Origin: Polynucleobacter sp. AM-7D1
GTDB taxonomy: Bacteria > Pseudomonadota > Gammaproteobacteria > Burkholderiales > Burkholderiaceae
DNA length: 64,000 nucleotides
Direction of reading: 5' to 3'
NCBI RefSeq assembly: GCF_018688455.1
Contig: NZ_CP061319.1
Location: forward strand, 434,001-498,000
How positions within the stretch are numbered: position 1 is the first letter of the stretch; every line of letters starts with the position of its first letter. The notes beneath the pieces were generated by a model. That model was not told the DNA's origin and searched no databases. It was given only the letters and a program-made list of their open reading frames with translations. Below, piece by piece: positions 8,775-16,988 of the stretch. Both the position numbers and the translations under genes were made by a program.

Positions 8775-9908
8775 GTGGCTGAATCTGGTGATAGTTCCCA
8801 GGAAAGAGAGTTAGAACCGAGTGAGCGGAGAATCATACGCGCTCGAGAACAGGGTCAACTACCGCAATCAAGGGATATCGCCACCTTTGCTTTGCTAACC
8901 GTTTTTATTATCTTTTTAATTGCTATTGGCCCTCTTTTGCTTCAGCAACTGGTGCTGATGACTAAATCCAGTTTTGTTTTTGCTGAGCCCATCAAGTTGC
9001 TCGACCACATTCAGGAATGGCTTAATGGCCCTTTGCTCGTTGTGCTCGGTTTACTATCTCTGGTTTTTTTGCCTGTGTGGTTGGTGGGCATATTAGCGCC
9101 ACTTTCTCTGGTGAATTTCCGCGCCTATTTTGCCCCGAAGTTTGATATGGGCAGGCTGGACTTTATCGCCGGTCTTGGCAGAATGGTTTCACTAAATGCA
9201 CTGACTGAGTTGATTAAAAATATCTTAAAGACTGCACTTGTTCTAGGTATTGGTATTACATATTTAGTGGGACTGTTTGTTTACATTCGCACAATTGTTA
9301 GTCAAGATTTTGATGCTGCGCTTTTGCATACAAGCTATTTCATTCTCAATGGTTTCTTACTGCTCATGGTTCCGCTACTATTAATTGCTGTAGGGGATGC
9401 GTGGATGCAGTGGTTTAATTTCCGTAAGCAAATCCGGATGAGTCCAGAAGAAATGAAGCAGGAGATGAAAGAGTCAGAAGGCTCTCCAGAGATTAAGCAG
9501 CGTTTACGTCAACGGCAAAGACAAATTGCTTCATCACGCATGATGGCCGCTATCGAGCGTGCTGATGTTGTTTTAGCCAACCCAGAGCATTACTCTGTCG
9601 CACTGCGTTACGATATCGAAAAAATGGCTGCACCGATTGTGATTGCAAAAGGGGCTGATCAAATTGCTTTACGAATTCAGGAAGTGGCGCGCGAGCATGA
9701 TGTGCCAATTGCACAAATTCCACCACTAGCTCGTTACCTATACAGTCAGCTAGAAATTGGTGAAGCAATACCCATGTCCTTATTTGAGGCAATCGCCAAA
9801 ATATTGGCGTGGGCCTATGAAGTCAAAGAGTCCGGAGGGGTAGAGGGCGAGATCCCTGAGGTCAGCTTTGTTCCCGAAGTACTTAAGCCAGGAAAAGCAT
9901 TGCTTTAA
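8775..9908 (+). CDS. flhB: Flagellar export switch protein FlhB
   Basis: FlhB is the inner-membrane component of the flagellar type III export gate that switches substrate class. The N-terminus (SGDSSQERELEPSERRIIRA, then REQGQLPQSRDI), four membrane segments and the SPEEMKQEMKESEGSPEIKQ linker are typical. The autocleavage loop reads NPEH at residues 269-272 instead of the usual NPTH; the Asn-Pro pair is kept. Two GTG codons in tandem could start the gene; I chose the second (8775) for its spacing from GGAG at 8765-8768. Its stop overlaps the convergent lipoprotein gene by four bases. flhA is not beside it in this window. Confidence 0.94.
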   Translation: MAESGDSSQERELEPSERRIIRAREQGQLPQSRDIATFALLTVFIIFLIAIGPLLLQQLVLMTKSSFVFAEPIKLLDHIQEWLNGPLLVVLGLLSLVFLPVWLVGILAPLSLVNFRAYFAPKFDMGRLDFIAGLGRMVSLNALTELIKNILKTALVLGIGITYLVGLFVYIRTIVSQDFDAALLHTSYFILNGFLLLMVPLLLIAVGDAWMQWFNFRKQIRMSPEEMKQEMKESEGSPEIKQRLRQRQRQIASSRMMAAIERADVVLANPEHYSVALRYDIEKMAAPIVIAKGADQIALRIQEVAREHDVPIAQIPPLARYLYSQLEIGEAIPMSLFEAIAKILAWAYEVKESGGVEGEIPEVSFVPEVLKPGKALL

Positions 9909-10465
9909 TTCATTACGCTTTTGGCAAATGTAGTTCCAACATCTTCTGGGAAGTAGTAAATCAACATGAGCTCATTGCGGTTATTTAAGCTGCGACCAAT
10001 TTGAAAGGCGACTTGACCGCCACCAAAAATATAGGTTTTTGATTTACGAATACCGGCTGCAAAGGCGCTCTCTTGCCCTTCTGAGGGGGTGTAGTCAAGG
10101 CCGTATTTGATTGTGAAGCGCTCGATAATGGTATCGGCCACATCTTTATTGAAATAACCTAATTCTTTTTTCATCAACACTAGACGGCCAGCTTCGTTAT
10201 AAATCAGCCAGATTGCTTCTTCCTTGCCATCTACTTTGATTTTGCAACTAAAGGATAGTTCATAGGCAGTGCAAGCAAATTTGTCCTTAGCCTCTTCCCG
10301 AGTCGTATTAAATGGGATGGTTGCGTACTCTTCCATAGGAAGTTTTACAACCTTAGTGTCAGGAAGCCAAATCTCAGTCTTCACTTGCTCTTCATTTTTT
10401 CCGCACGCAGATGCAAGAACTGCTAGGGCGCAAATTATCCATAATTTGAGTGAAGGTAAACGCAT
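9905..10465 (-). CDS. Lipoprotein of unknown function
   Basis: The 186-residue product has a lipoprotein signal peptide ending in LASACGKN, with Cys21 as the likely lipidated residue. The mature part contains a Cys pair (DKFACTAYELSFSCKIKV) and ends in a mixed alpha/beta segment. I do not recognise a named family. The gene converges on flhB with a four-base overlap and lies downstream of the M23 peptidase on the same strand, about 100 bases away, so the two may share a transcript. Nothing in the sequence shows a catalytic function. Confidence 0.8.
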   Translation of the reverse strand: MRLPSLKLWIICALAVLASACGKNEEQVKTEIWLPDTKVVKLPMEEYATIPFNTTREEAKDKFACTAYELSFSCKIKVDGKEEAIWLIYNEAGRLVLMKKELGYFNKDVADTIIERFTIKYGLDYTPSEGQESAFAAGIRKSKTYIFGGGQVAFQIGRSLNNRNELMLIYYFPEDVGTTFAKSVMN

Positions 10466-10568
10466 GGCTATAAGCTTTCTAAATGACGCGAAAATTAAAC
10501 AGCTACCACTGGAATTACTATACCCGATCTTGATTCTTCGGCGTCAAGTGTTGGCGAGTTTGAATGCT

Positions 10569-11504
10569 TTACCAGTACGCACTTGGTGGTGCATACACTA
10601 AGATTTTTGCAGGGTTAAGGTAGTTCTTATTTTGATGAATCTCATAGTGCAAGTGAGGACCCGTTGAACGACCTGTAGATCCTGATTCGGCAATGAGCTG
10701 TCCACGAAGAATCTTCTGGCCAGGCTGAACGTGGAGTTTGCTGTTGTGAGCGTACTTTGAAACAAAGCCTTCGCCATGCGCTATCTCAATAAATTTTCCA
10801 TATGCCGGGTCAACCCCAGCTTTGAGAACAACACCATCTCCAGCGGCAACAATAGGTGTGCCAGAAGGGGTTACGAAATCAATTCCGGAGTGCTGAGCCA
10901 ATTGCTTGGTGAATGGATCTACCCGAACACCAAAATTACTAGTCATACCCAATCTAGCGTCTATCGGGGGCCCAATCGGAAGAGTGCGTAGCCATTGATA
11001 CTGCTTTTCCCATTCAGGCTCTAGTTTGGTAAATATCTCGGCCATTTCAGTAGTTTTGCTAACTGACTCCTCTAAGTTTTCTGCTAGCGACTTAGCAGGC
11101 TCAAATTTAAAGCTCAAAGGCTTTAATGGGCCACCCAAATTTGATGGCTCGACAAATTTATTCTTTACGGTATAGGGTGTCGAAATAGCTAAGTAGCGGT
11201 CTTTAATCGACTTCAATTCATTAAAGTGCAGGGAGGCAGTGGCGAGTTGATCCTGAATATTTTTCAGTTGCTTTGTGTATCGTTGATCCAAAGCCATTCG
11301 CTCTTTGACAGTCACGACCCCGCTTACCTCTCTTGCAAAGTCGGGATTCACTTCTAATGCTATATGGATGCCGGTTGAAAAAATCAAAATCCCCAGCAGC
11401 AAAAATGAGCCGCAAACAATCATCGCCAAACGAACAAGACGTTCTTTAGTGATATTGATCTGCTTTATGGCTCCAGTAGAGCCTGATACCCAAAATAGTT
11501 GCAT
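10569..11504 (-). CDS. M23 (LytM-type) peptidoglycan endopeptidase, membrane-anchored
   Basis: LytM/M23 zinc endopeptidases cut peptide cross-links in the cell wall. The 311-residue product has one membrane helix near residues 27-50, a helical region to about residue 160, and a C-terminal M23 domain. The metal and catalytic motifs are intact: HSGIDFVTPSGTPI (the HxxxD pair), YGKFIEIAHG, and GRSTGPHLHYEI (the HxH). It therefore looks active rather than a degenerate activator. Bactofilin genes lie about 1 kb away on the other strand, and bactofilin-M23 pairing is a known arrangement in cell-shape systems. The helix near residues 65-140 could mediate contacts. Confidence 0.92.
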   Translation of the reverse strand: MQLFWVSGSTGAIKQINITKERLVRLAMIVCGSFLLLGILIFSTGIHIALEVNPDFAREVSGVVTVKERMALDQRYTKQLKNIQDQLATASLHFNELKSIKDRYLAISTPYTVKNKFVEPSNLGGPLKPLSFKFEPAKSLAENLEESVSKTTEMAEIFTKLEPEWEKQYQWLRTLPIGPPIDARLGMTSNFGVRVDPFTKQLAQHSGIDFVTPSGTPIVAAGDGVVLKAGVDPAYGKFIEIAHGEGFVSKYAHNSKLHVQPGQKILRGQLIAESGSTGRSTGPHLHYEIHQNKNYLNPAKILVYAPPSAYW

Positions 11505-11611
11505 ATACCAAGTATAAGTATTTGATTTATTTGGACTAAATGTCCAGCGTGTTTAATTTTTAGACTTATAATTCTCCAACTGCACCCAATTTTAACCGCA
11601 AAAACAGGCCT

Positions 11612-11980
11612 GTGATCACTTTAAAACGCTCCCCAAAGCAGATTCTTGCATTCAAATTTTGGATATTTTCTGCCCTTTGCGTGGTAACAGCACAAGGGAG
11701 CGCTGCAATTATTGGTCAAATGCCTGCTCACGGTGATGTTTTGTACATCACCTCAGAGCCTTGTACTGCTGAAAATGGGCGGGTAGAGCCCAATTGGTAC
11801 TTCTCCTACTCCGTTAATTCTTTAGGATCCGTGACTCGCAGTTGTTATGTTCGGTACAACGACCAAATCTGGATTAAAGGCCCTTATGGCACTGAGTCCA
11901 CGTTCCCAATGAGTTACTTTGGGAAGCCAGCAGTGGGCGATTCTGGTAAGACTGAGCAGGGATCGGAAGTGAAGCAGTAA
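11612..11980 (+). CDS. Small secreted protein of unknown function
   Basis: The 122-residue product has an N-terminal hydrophobic segment (about residues 13-33) likely to act as a signal peptide. A short mature domain contains two cysteines (SEPCTAEN and VTRSCYVRYN) that could form a disulfide, and a YGTESTFPMSYF stretch near the end. I do not recognise the family. It is divergent from the M23 peptidase (107 bases between starts) and convergent with the adhesin-E-like gene. The GTG start at 11612 gives the full signal peptide; no better downstream start preserves it. Confidence 0.7.
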   Translation: MITLKRSPKQILAFKFWIFSALCVVTAQGSAAIIGQMPAHGDVLYITSEPCTAENGRVEPNWYFSYSVNSLGSVTRSCYVRYNDQIWIKGPYGTESTFPMSYFGKPAVGDSGKTEQGSEVKQ

Positions 11981-11983
11981 CTT

Positions 11984-12008
11984 GCAAGCCAAGCTCTAGC
12001 TTGCTTTT
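11984..12008. terminator. Possible weak terminator between convergent genes
   Basis: Six-base arms GCAAGC (11984-11989) and GCTTGC (11999-12004) enclose a nine-base loop and are followed by TTTTA on the plus strand. It lies exactly between two convergent stops. The stem is short, so termination is only plausible. Confidence 0.4.
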
Positions 12009-12441
12009 ACGGGCTTGGGGGGACGCAAAAAAATTGATAGAGCAGATAGCTCATCGTGTCAGGAATGACCCTGTCCCATTGTGATCCTGAGGTATCTAGT
12101 TGCTCGACACTGACGCCGGATCCCCCGGTTCCAGAGTAATACCCTATATAAAACTGTTTATAGCTTTCGTAGCCAGTTTTACAAAAATACGATATATCTT
12201 GAATCACCGACTGGGTTAGGGCGCCATTGGGTGCAGTCAAAGCTTCGTTGTAGCTAATCAGCTGCCATGTGCTGACTTCACTGGAAGCGCTATCCCTGAC
12301 GGTCTTGGTATCTTCGTAGTAATAGGAATTCCCAACGTTGTCATTTGAGATAAATACCCACTTTGCCCAGATCGGATTAAGTGGATTTATTAAAAAAACC
12401 GTTAAGCAAATAAATACTGATTTTTTGAGAATTACTGGCAT
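12007..12441 (-). CDS. Secreted protein resembling surface-adhesin protein E domain
   Basis: The 144-residue product has a signal peptide (about residues 1-26) and a mature region beginning KWVFISNDNVGNSYYYEDTK, followed by a TWQLISYNEA strand and a cysteine-containing segment. This pattern (W, then Y-Y-D-T, then W-x-L, and two Cys) resembles the surface-adhesin E family common as small exported proteins in betaproteobacteria. The resemblance is by pattern, not search. Its role is unknown; despite the family name, many members have no shown adhesion function. It is convergent with the preceding small secreted protein and divergent from the bactofilin run. Confidence 0.65.
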   Translation of the reverse strand: MPVILKKSVFICLTVFLINPLNPIWAKWVFISNDNVGNSYYYEDTKTVRDSASSEVSTWQLISYNEALTAPNGALTQSVIQDISYFCKTGYESYKQFYIGYYSGTGGSGVSVEQLDTSGSQWDRVIPDTMSYLLYQFFCVPPSP

Positions 12442-12569
12442 TTATATACTCAAGTTAGAAATAACGAATTTATTAGCAAATAGTGCATTTTAAAGCCCAA
12501 AAGTAACGTTCAGCTGATAGAATTGCCTAAATCTTTATTAATGATAATGCGCGCTAAGGAGTGCTAAGT

Positions 12570-12908
12570 ATGGCTGAAGTAAATCAACTAGGTTGTTTAT
12601 TCGTTGGCGAGGGCGTGGTTCTCAAAGGAAATTTTGAGGTTCCCGATATTGCTTCCATTTCTGGAGTAGTAGAAGGTGAATTGACTGCCAAGCAAATCCT
12701 CATCGAGGCAACTGGTGTCGTGCATGGAAAACTCTCCGGAGAGTCTATTGATATCCGTGGCGAAGCGAATGAGTTTGTATCCTCAACACGTAGCCTTATT
12801 ATTCGCTCCACTGGAAAAGTAACTGGATCTATTCATTACTCCGAAATTGAAATCGAAAAAGGTGGCCATTTACATGGCGACCTACATAATCTCAATCCAC
12901 ATTCCTAA
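12570..12908 (+). CDS. Bactofilin (first of three)
   Basis: Bactofilins are cytoskeletal proteins that polymerise without nucleotide into beta-helical filaments, usually at the inner membrane, and recruit wall enzymes. The product is 112 residues, essentially one bactofilin domain. Regular short turns such as ISGVVEGELTAKQILIEATG and GKLSGESIDIRGEA give the beta-helix rhythm. I chose ATG 12570 because AAGGA at 12556-12560 is well spaced; a GTG at 12561 in the same frame is too close to it. The insertion around EANEFVSSTRS is unlike the other two copies. Two more bactofilin genes follow directly. Confidence 0.9.
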   Translation: MAEVNQLGCLFVGEGVVLKGNFEVPDIASISGVVEGELTAKQILIEATGVVHGKLSGESIDIRGEANEFVSSTRSLIIRSTGKVTGSIHYSEIEIEKGGHLHGDLHNLNPHS

Positions 12909-12928
12909 TCTTTTTGAGCTAAATCACG

Positions 12929-13399
12929 ATGTCTATTTTTTCTAAAAATTCAACACCCGATAACAGTGAAGACAAAATTGCTGATGAGCAAGTTGAGACT
13001 TATTCTGAAGCCGCTGCAGTTGAAGAGTCAGTAGTCGTTTCAACATCAAGCTATGAGGCTGTGCGCAACGAGGCTTCAAGTCGTCCTGGTATTTCTAAGC
13101 CATCCATCATTAGCGAAGGTTTTACTTTTGAAGGCACGATTACTTCGGATGGTGTTTTGAATATTGCTGGTACTGTGCGTGGAAAAATTACCGCAAAGTC
13201 TGTGTTGATCGATGCTAGCGGTCAAGTTGATGGGGAATTAAATTCTGATCAGCTAGTGATTAAAGGGCAGCTGAAAGGCGAAGTTAATTGCGAAGATCTG
13301 AATGTTGGACCCCTTGCGCATGTTGATGGAACGATTAGTTACAAATACATTCATATTCAGCGCGGCGGTAAGGTGTCTGGAAAGTTCATCAAGAACTAG
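12929..13399 (+). CDS. Bactofilin (second of three) with acidic N-terminal extension
   Basis: The 156-residue product has a low-complexity, acidic and serine-rich N-terminal region of about 55 residues. A complete bactofilin domain follows (SKPSIISEGFTFEGTITSDG, LNIAGTVRGKITAKSVLIDA, GTISYKYIHIQRGGKVSGKF). The disordered extension could be a membrane- or partner-binding segment, as in some bactofilins. It starts 21 bases after the first bactofilin and ends 10 bases before the third. This copy has the most canonical sequence of the three. Confidence 0.93.
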   Translation: MSIFSKNSTPDNSEDKIADEQVETYSEAAAVEESVVVSTSSYEAVRNEASSRPGISKPSIISEGFTFEGTITSDGVLNIAGTVRGKITAKSVLIDASGQVDGELNSDQLVIKGQLKGEVNCEDLNVGPLAHVDGTISYKYIHIQRGGKVSGKFIKN

Positions 13400-13408
13400 T
13401 AATGTGAC

Positions 13409-13825
13409 ATGGCCTTTAAACAAAGTCATGCAATTAGACTGCTGGATCCATCAAGGGAAACTTTTGGATCCATCATCGGCCCTGATTTAGAGATTTTCGG
13501 AAAGATTGTCGCTACTAAGAGTTTACGGATCGACGGCACCATTATTGGCGATGTTGAGACGAAATATGGTGCTGATGTCTGCATTGCGCTTGGTAAAACA
13601 GGTTTAGTACAGGGCAATATATTTGGTGTGCGCGTATTGGTTGCAGGGCGCGTGGAAGGTAATGTGCACGCCTCAGAGCGTGTTGAGTTACATAGTGGCG
13701 CTGACGTGCATGGCGATATCGTATATGCCCAAATTGGAATTGAGCATGGTGCTAGATTGAGTGGCAAGCTATCCAAGATTGCTGATGCCAATCTTTTACC
13801 CAGTGTTGATTTAGATAATTCTTAA
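13409..13825 (+). CDS. Bactofilin (third of three)
   Basis: The 138-residue product contains a bactofilin domain at about residues 22-125 (GPDLEIFGKIVATKSLRIDG, TIIGDVETKYGADVCIALGK, IVYAQIGIEHGARLSGKLSK). The short N-terminal segment differs from its neighbours. The ATG at 13409 lies 10 bases after the previous stop. The three paralogues are clearly diverged from each other, so they are unlikely to be a recent tandem duplication and may form a mixed filament. Confidence 0.91.
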   Translation: MAFKQSHAIRLLDPSRETFGSIIGPDLEIFGKIVATKSLRIDGTIIGDVETKYGADVCIALGKTGLVQGNIFGVRVLVAGRVEGNVHASERVELHSGADVHGDIVYAQIGIEHGARLSGKLSKIADANLLPSVDLDNS

Positions 13826-13844
13826 ATATTAAATAGCGTAAAAA

Positions 13845-14756
13845 ATGAATATGCAAACTCATGAGGCTATTAAGATACTGGTGACCAACCAAAAAGGTGG
13901 GGTTGGTAAAAGCACAATTGCCGCCAACCTAGCTGCTTATCTTGCTATGCAGCAGGGTATTGAGGTTTCCTTAATCGACTTCGATAGACAGGCATCTTCT
14001 TCTCGTTGGACTAAAAAAGCCCCCGATGTTGGCATTCAGGTTCACTGTGCAGAAATTAATTACGAGAACTCGGGAATTGCATTGCTGAGCTCGCGCGCTG
14101 CGGTCAGAAAATATTCTGCTGGTGTGCAGGTAAGTATTTCCGATCTAACATGGCATCCCACTTTGTCTGATGAGTTCATGCTGGATTTTGATATTGTGAT
14201 TGTGCCGAGCTCTAGCGCTAAATTTGAGATGGCTAGTACTGAAATTTTCATTTTGGAGTACGCGCAAAAACGTATGGCGCGCTTAGCTGCTAATAAGCAA
14301 TTTATTTTGGTGGCTCCTAGCAAGGTTGTTCCTGGTTATGCCTCATCAGGCTCATTTACCAATTTAGAGTTCTTAATGAACTGCCATATCACGCCGCCGA
14401 TTCATCAGACGCCAGATTTAGATGCCTATGTATATGAGGATTTTCTTTGTGTCTGCTCTGATCAGAAGGTTGCGGAAAACTTTTCAAATTTTGGAAAGTT
14501 CATGGCTAAAAAAATTGAAGAACGCCGAGTCATTAAGAAAACATTATCTTTATCAGGAACCTCGTTAAATCGCGAAATCGTTAAGAAGGTCAGCGTATTG
14601 GATGACTATCGTGTACGTGCACGTGAGTTGGGTATTTATGGTGGCTATGCGGCAAAGCCATCAACAGATGCCCCCCAAGAAGCTCCGCCTGAATCAAGTC
14701 CGGGGGTTGCGAGGGGCGGCCGTTTTATTCCAGCATTTTTGCGTCGCTCCGAATGA
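13845..14756 (+). CDS. ParA-family ATPase linked to bactofilins
   Basis: ParA/MinD-type ATPases position cargo by ATP-driven dimerisation. The 303-residue product has a deviant Walker A, NQKGGVGKST, with signature Lys17 and Lys22. Its switch-I-like segment is LIDFDRQASSSRW (Asp45), and the likely switch-II aspartate is Asp100 in SISDLTW rather than the common DTP motif. A PSSSAKFEMAS segment matches the following P-loop-NTPase strand. After a proline/serine linker (about 272-288) the protein ends in a basic-hydrophobic tail, GGRFIPAFLRRSE. No ParB or parS-like partner was seen. It begins 19 bases after the third bactofilin, so a spatial role for bactofilin filaments or wall enzymes is the likely context. 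Confidence 0.88.
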   Translation: MNMQTHEAIKILVTNQKGGVGKSTIAANLAAYLAMQQGIEVSLIDFDRQASSSRWTKKAPDVGIQVHCAEINYENSGIALLSSRAAVRKYSAGVQVSISDLTWHPTLSDEFMLDFDIVIVPSSSAKFEMASTEIFILEYAQKRMARLAANKQFILVAPSKVVPGYASSGSFTNLEFLMNCHITPPIHQTPDLDAYVYEDFLCVCSDQKVAENFSNFGKFMAKKIEERRVIKKTLSLSGTSLNREIVKKVSVLDDYRVRARELGIYGGYAAKPSTDAPQEAPPESSPGVARGGRFIPAFLRRSE

Positions 14757-14791
14757 GTACTCTTAAACATAATTCTTAAAAGCAAAAAATT

Positions 14792-15154
14792 GTGATGACC
14801 GATCCGAAACGAAATGATATTTTTGAGGATGTAAATGGAGTAAGAGTTGCAGTGAAGCAACTTTATCCTCCAAACGCTTTGGGCGTTAGCTTTGTCGAAT
14901 ACAAAAATCTCAGCGACTCCAACCTTCGTTTCTTACCTCTGGATCAGTTTCATGAGCATTTTCGTTGGGTGGATAACTTTGGCTCTACAGATACCTTTGT
15001 TAAGGTAGTGTTGGAAAAAGAAGCTAAATCACTTGAAGAGGCAGCAGCTCCGGAATCTACCGAGGAGACAAGTTCTCCTGCTGAGACAGAGGAGCTTGCT
15101 GACAAGCCGGCTGACGATGGACTAAGAGCTGCTGCACCAACGCGCTCATCTTAA
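14792..15154 (+). CDS. Unknown soluble protein after the ParA-like gene
   Basis: I do not recognise this 120-residue protein. It has no signal peptide or membrane helix. Residues 1-75 look folded (FEDVNGVRVAVKQLYPPNAL, then a WVDNFGSTDTFVKVVL segment). Residues 80-120 are acidic and proline/alanine-rich, probably disordered. It follows the ParA-like gene by 35 bases on the same strand and may be a partner or adaptor of that ATPase or of the bactofilins. That is inference from position only. Confidence 0.7.
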   Translation: MMTDPKRNDIFEDVNGVRVAVKQLYPPNALGVSFVEYKNLSDSNLRFLPLDQFHEHFRWVDNFGSTDTFVKVVLEKEAKSLEEAAAPESTEETSSPAETEELADKPADDGLRAAAPTRSS

Positions 15155-15231
15155 TAGAGTAATTTAATTTTTCTACCTTCTTATTTCTAAAAGAGGGTGG
15201 AGGGGTTTCCAGAGATTCTGAAAGAATATAG

Positions 15232-16425
15232 ATGTTAGATGTTTCACAAAAATCCCGATCGCTCGAAATGATTTTGAAGCTCATTGCACTCCTTGCTGGG
15301 GTGTTATTAATTGCCGCTTCTATCTTATCCGGAGATACTTTCCCTAGTGGATCTAGTCCAAGTCAAATTTTGCAAGACCAATTGCATCATTTGGACCAGT
15401 TGAAATGGTTGATTGGGGTCTTGTTGATCTTGTTTGGAGTCTTGTTTAGTCCGGGCAAGGCACCTATCAGACCAATATATTCTGGACCAAAGGATCTTGG
15501 TAGTGACTCATATAAGCTGTATTTGGTAGAAAAATATGGGATAGAGAAAAATACAGTTTTAGATCAGCTGACCTGTCAGAAAAGTTTGTTCGCCAATGTA
15601 GCGGATGCACTCTTTTTCGCGCATGAGCTTGAGACTGCAAATGGAAGAACTAATCGAGTTGATTCCTCAAAGGTAATTTACCAGCCGGAGAATGCACAAC
15701 CTAACTTCAGCTCCATAAACCCAGTTGAAGTTGGCATTAATGATGTGAGTCCAATTAGCTCGTCACCATCTCAAGTAGAGTCCTCCGAAGTTGAGAGGCG
15801 TCGTCGATTCATTTTTCTTCTTGGTTTGATATTCATTGCGCTTGCATTGGGCAGTCTATATTACGCAAATACGCAGAGCGTAAAAGAAGAGGTGGTGGTT
15901 GTTAGCCCCACCCCTCCATCGAATACTGATCAAGTAGTGGCTAATAGTATTCCAACGAATCCCAGTCCTCCAGCTGAACAAGCTCCAGAGGCGACTACAA
16001 AATCTTCTGTCACCCCCATTAATGAGTTGTGGATTGGTACATGGAATGCGGTTGGTAATAAGCAAAAGCTAGTGATTTCCGCCTCGAACTTTAAATACGG
16101 TAACGATGACTTCACATGGGCAGGCGTCAGGCCCAAGGGAGTGATTCAGTGCTGCCCCGCTTTTTACGAGGGATCAAGCTCAAAAGCAGAATTATTAGCC
16201 CGCATTCAGGAGTCAGCAGCAAACTCTGCCGTAAAGGGTGACCAGCAAAAAACTATAGAGCTTGTGAATGGTCTCAGCGAGGGTAATTTTAAGAAAATTG
16301 TTTTAGCTGATCCTTTTTTGCGGAAATATTTTTTCATCTATGACCAAAATACGATTTACCGTATTAATAGAGACCTGGGTGATAACGCTGAATTGGTGCT
16401 TGAGCCATTTAGAAAGCAAGAATGA
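15232..16425 (+). CDS. Unknown membrane protein with three predicted helices
   Basis: The 397-residue product is not a family I recognise. Predicted membrane helices lie at about residues 14-33, 57-73 and 193-211. Between the second and third is a soluble segment (SYKLYLVEKYGIEKNTVLDQ, with a conserved-looking Cys115). After the third comes a proline/threonine-rich stretch and then a C-terminal domain (about 260-397) starting ELWIGTWNAVGNKQKLVISA with a CC pair at GVIQCCPAFYEG. The middle segment is probably cytoplasmic and the end domain periplasmic. It overlaps the next gene by four bases (ATGA), so they are coupled. Position suggests a link with the bactofilin/ParA group. Confidence 0.78.
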   Translation: MLDVSQKSRSLEMILKLIALLAGVLLIAASILSGDTFPSGSSPSQILQDQLHHLDQLKWLIGVLLILFGVLFSPGKAPIRPIYSGPKDLGSDSYKLYLVEKYGIEKNTVLDQLTCQKSLFANVADALFFAHELETANGRTNRVDSSKVIYQPENAQPNFSSINPVEVGINDVSPISSSPSQVESSEVERRRRFIFLLGLIFIALALGSLYYANTQSVKEEVVVVSPTPPSNTDQVVANSIPTNPSPPAEQAPEATTKSSVTPINELWIGTWNAVGNKQKLVISASNFKYGNDDFTWAGVRPKGVIQCCPAFYEGSSSKAELLARIQESAANSAVKGDQQKTIELVNGLSEGNFKKIVLADPFLRKYFFIYDQNTIYRINRDLGDNAELVLEPFRKQE

Positions 16426-16970
16426 GTTCATCGTCTGACCTCAATGCTGCGCCTGTAGTCAAACTGCAGCCGTATGAGCAGTTGCGATTGCTGAGAGAGC
16501 AAACCCATGTTAAGACCATCACCAAAGAAATTGTAGGTCGACAGTGCATTTTCTTTTACAGCAAAAATTGGATTTTTGACTATTCTCTTGATAGCACTGA
16601 TAAGCAGTGGGATATCACTAAACAAGTTTATTTTCGTAATGTCAGAAAACATAAGGCTTTGGCATTTGCCTTGCCTTACATCGTTGTTCAGCTTGCACTT
16701 GCTGACACTAGCAATTATTTAAGAGCAATCGTCACATACGGTGAGGACATCACCAAGATGATTGGCTCTATGGACCATTTCATTAAGCGAGAGCCGGGTA
16801 TTCGGGCTTGGGTGGAGCAGCCAGACTTTAACTGGCAAGCATCCAGTATTGCTGAATTATCTAATCAAATTCTTGAGGACGATAACCGTTTTGGTGAAAT
16901 TCAGTTTTATCAATATCATGAACCATTCCACGCCAAGTTAAATGGGGCCTGGGAGGCAATTCAGGTCTGA
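16422..16970 (+). CDS. Unknown soluble protein coupled to the preceding membrane protein
   Basis: The 182-residue product has no export signal or clear membrane segment and no family I recognise. It contains aromatic-rich stretches (FFYSKNWIFDYSLDSTDKQW, and PDFNWQASSIAELSNQILED). Its ATG overlaps the stop of the membrane protein gene, which usually means coordinated synthesis of two parts of one complex. It may be a cytoplasmic partner of that protein's middle domain. Confidence 0.73.
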   Translation: MSSSSDLNAAPVVKLQPYEQLRLLREQTHVKTITKEIVGRQCIFFYSKNWIFDYSLDSTDKQWDITKQVYFRNVRKHKALAFALPYIVVQLALADTSNYLRAIVTYGEDITKMIGSMDHFIKREPGIRAWVEQPDFNWQASSIAELSNQILEDDNRFGEIQFYQYHEPFHAKLNGAWEAIQV

Positions 16971-16988
16971 CCAATAAAACTTAAAACT

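Noticed and set aside
13426-13791. Long antisense frame opposite the third bactofilin
   Set aside because: Its composition mirrors the repetitive bactofilin codons; it has no start signal and no recognisable protein pattern.
12570-13825. Recent tandem duplication or assembly artefact producing three bactofilins
   Set aside because: The three proteins differ in length, termini and most residues, and their DNA shows no long identical stretches.
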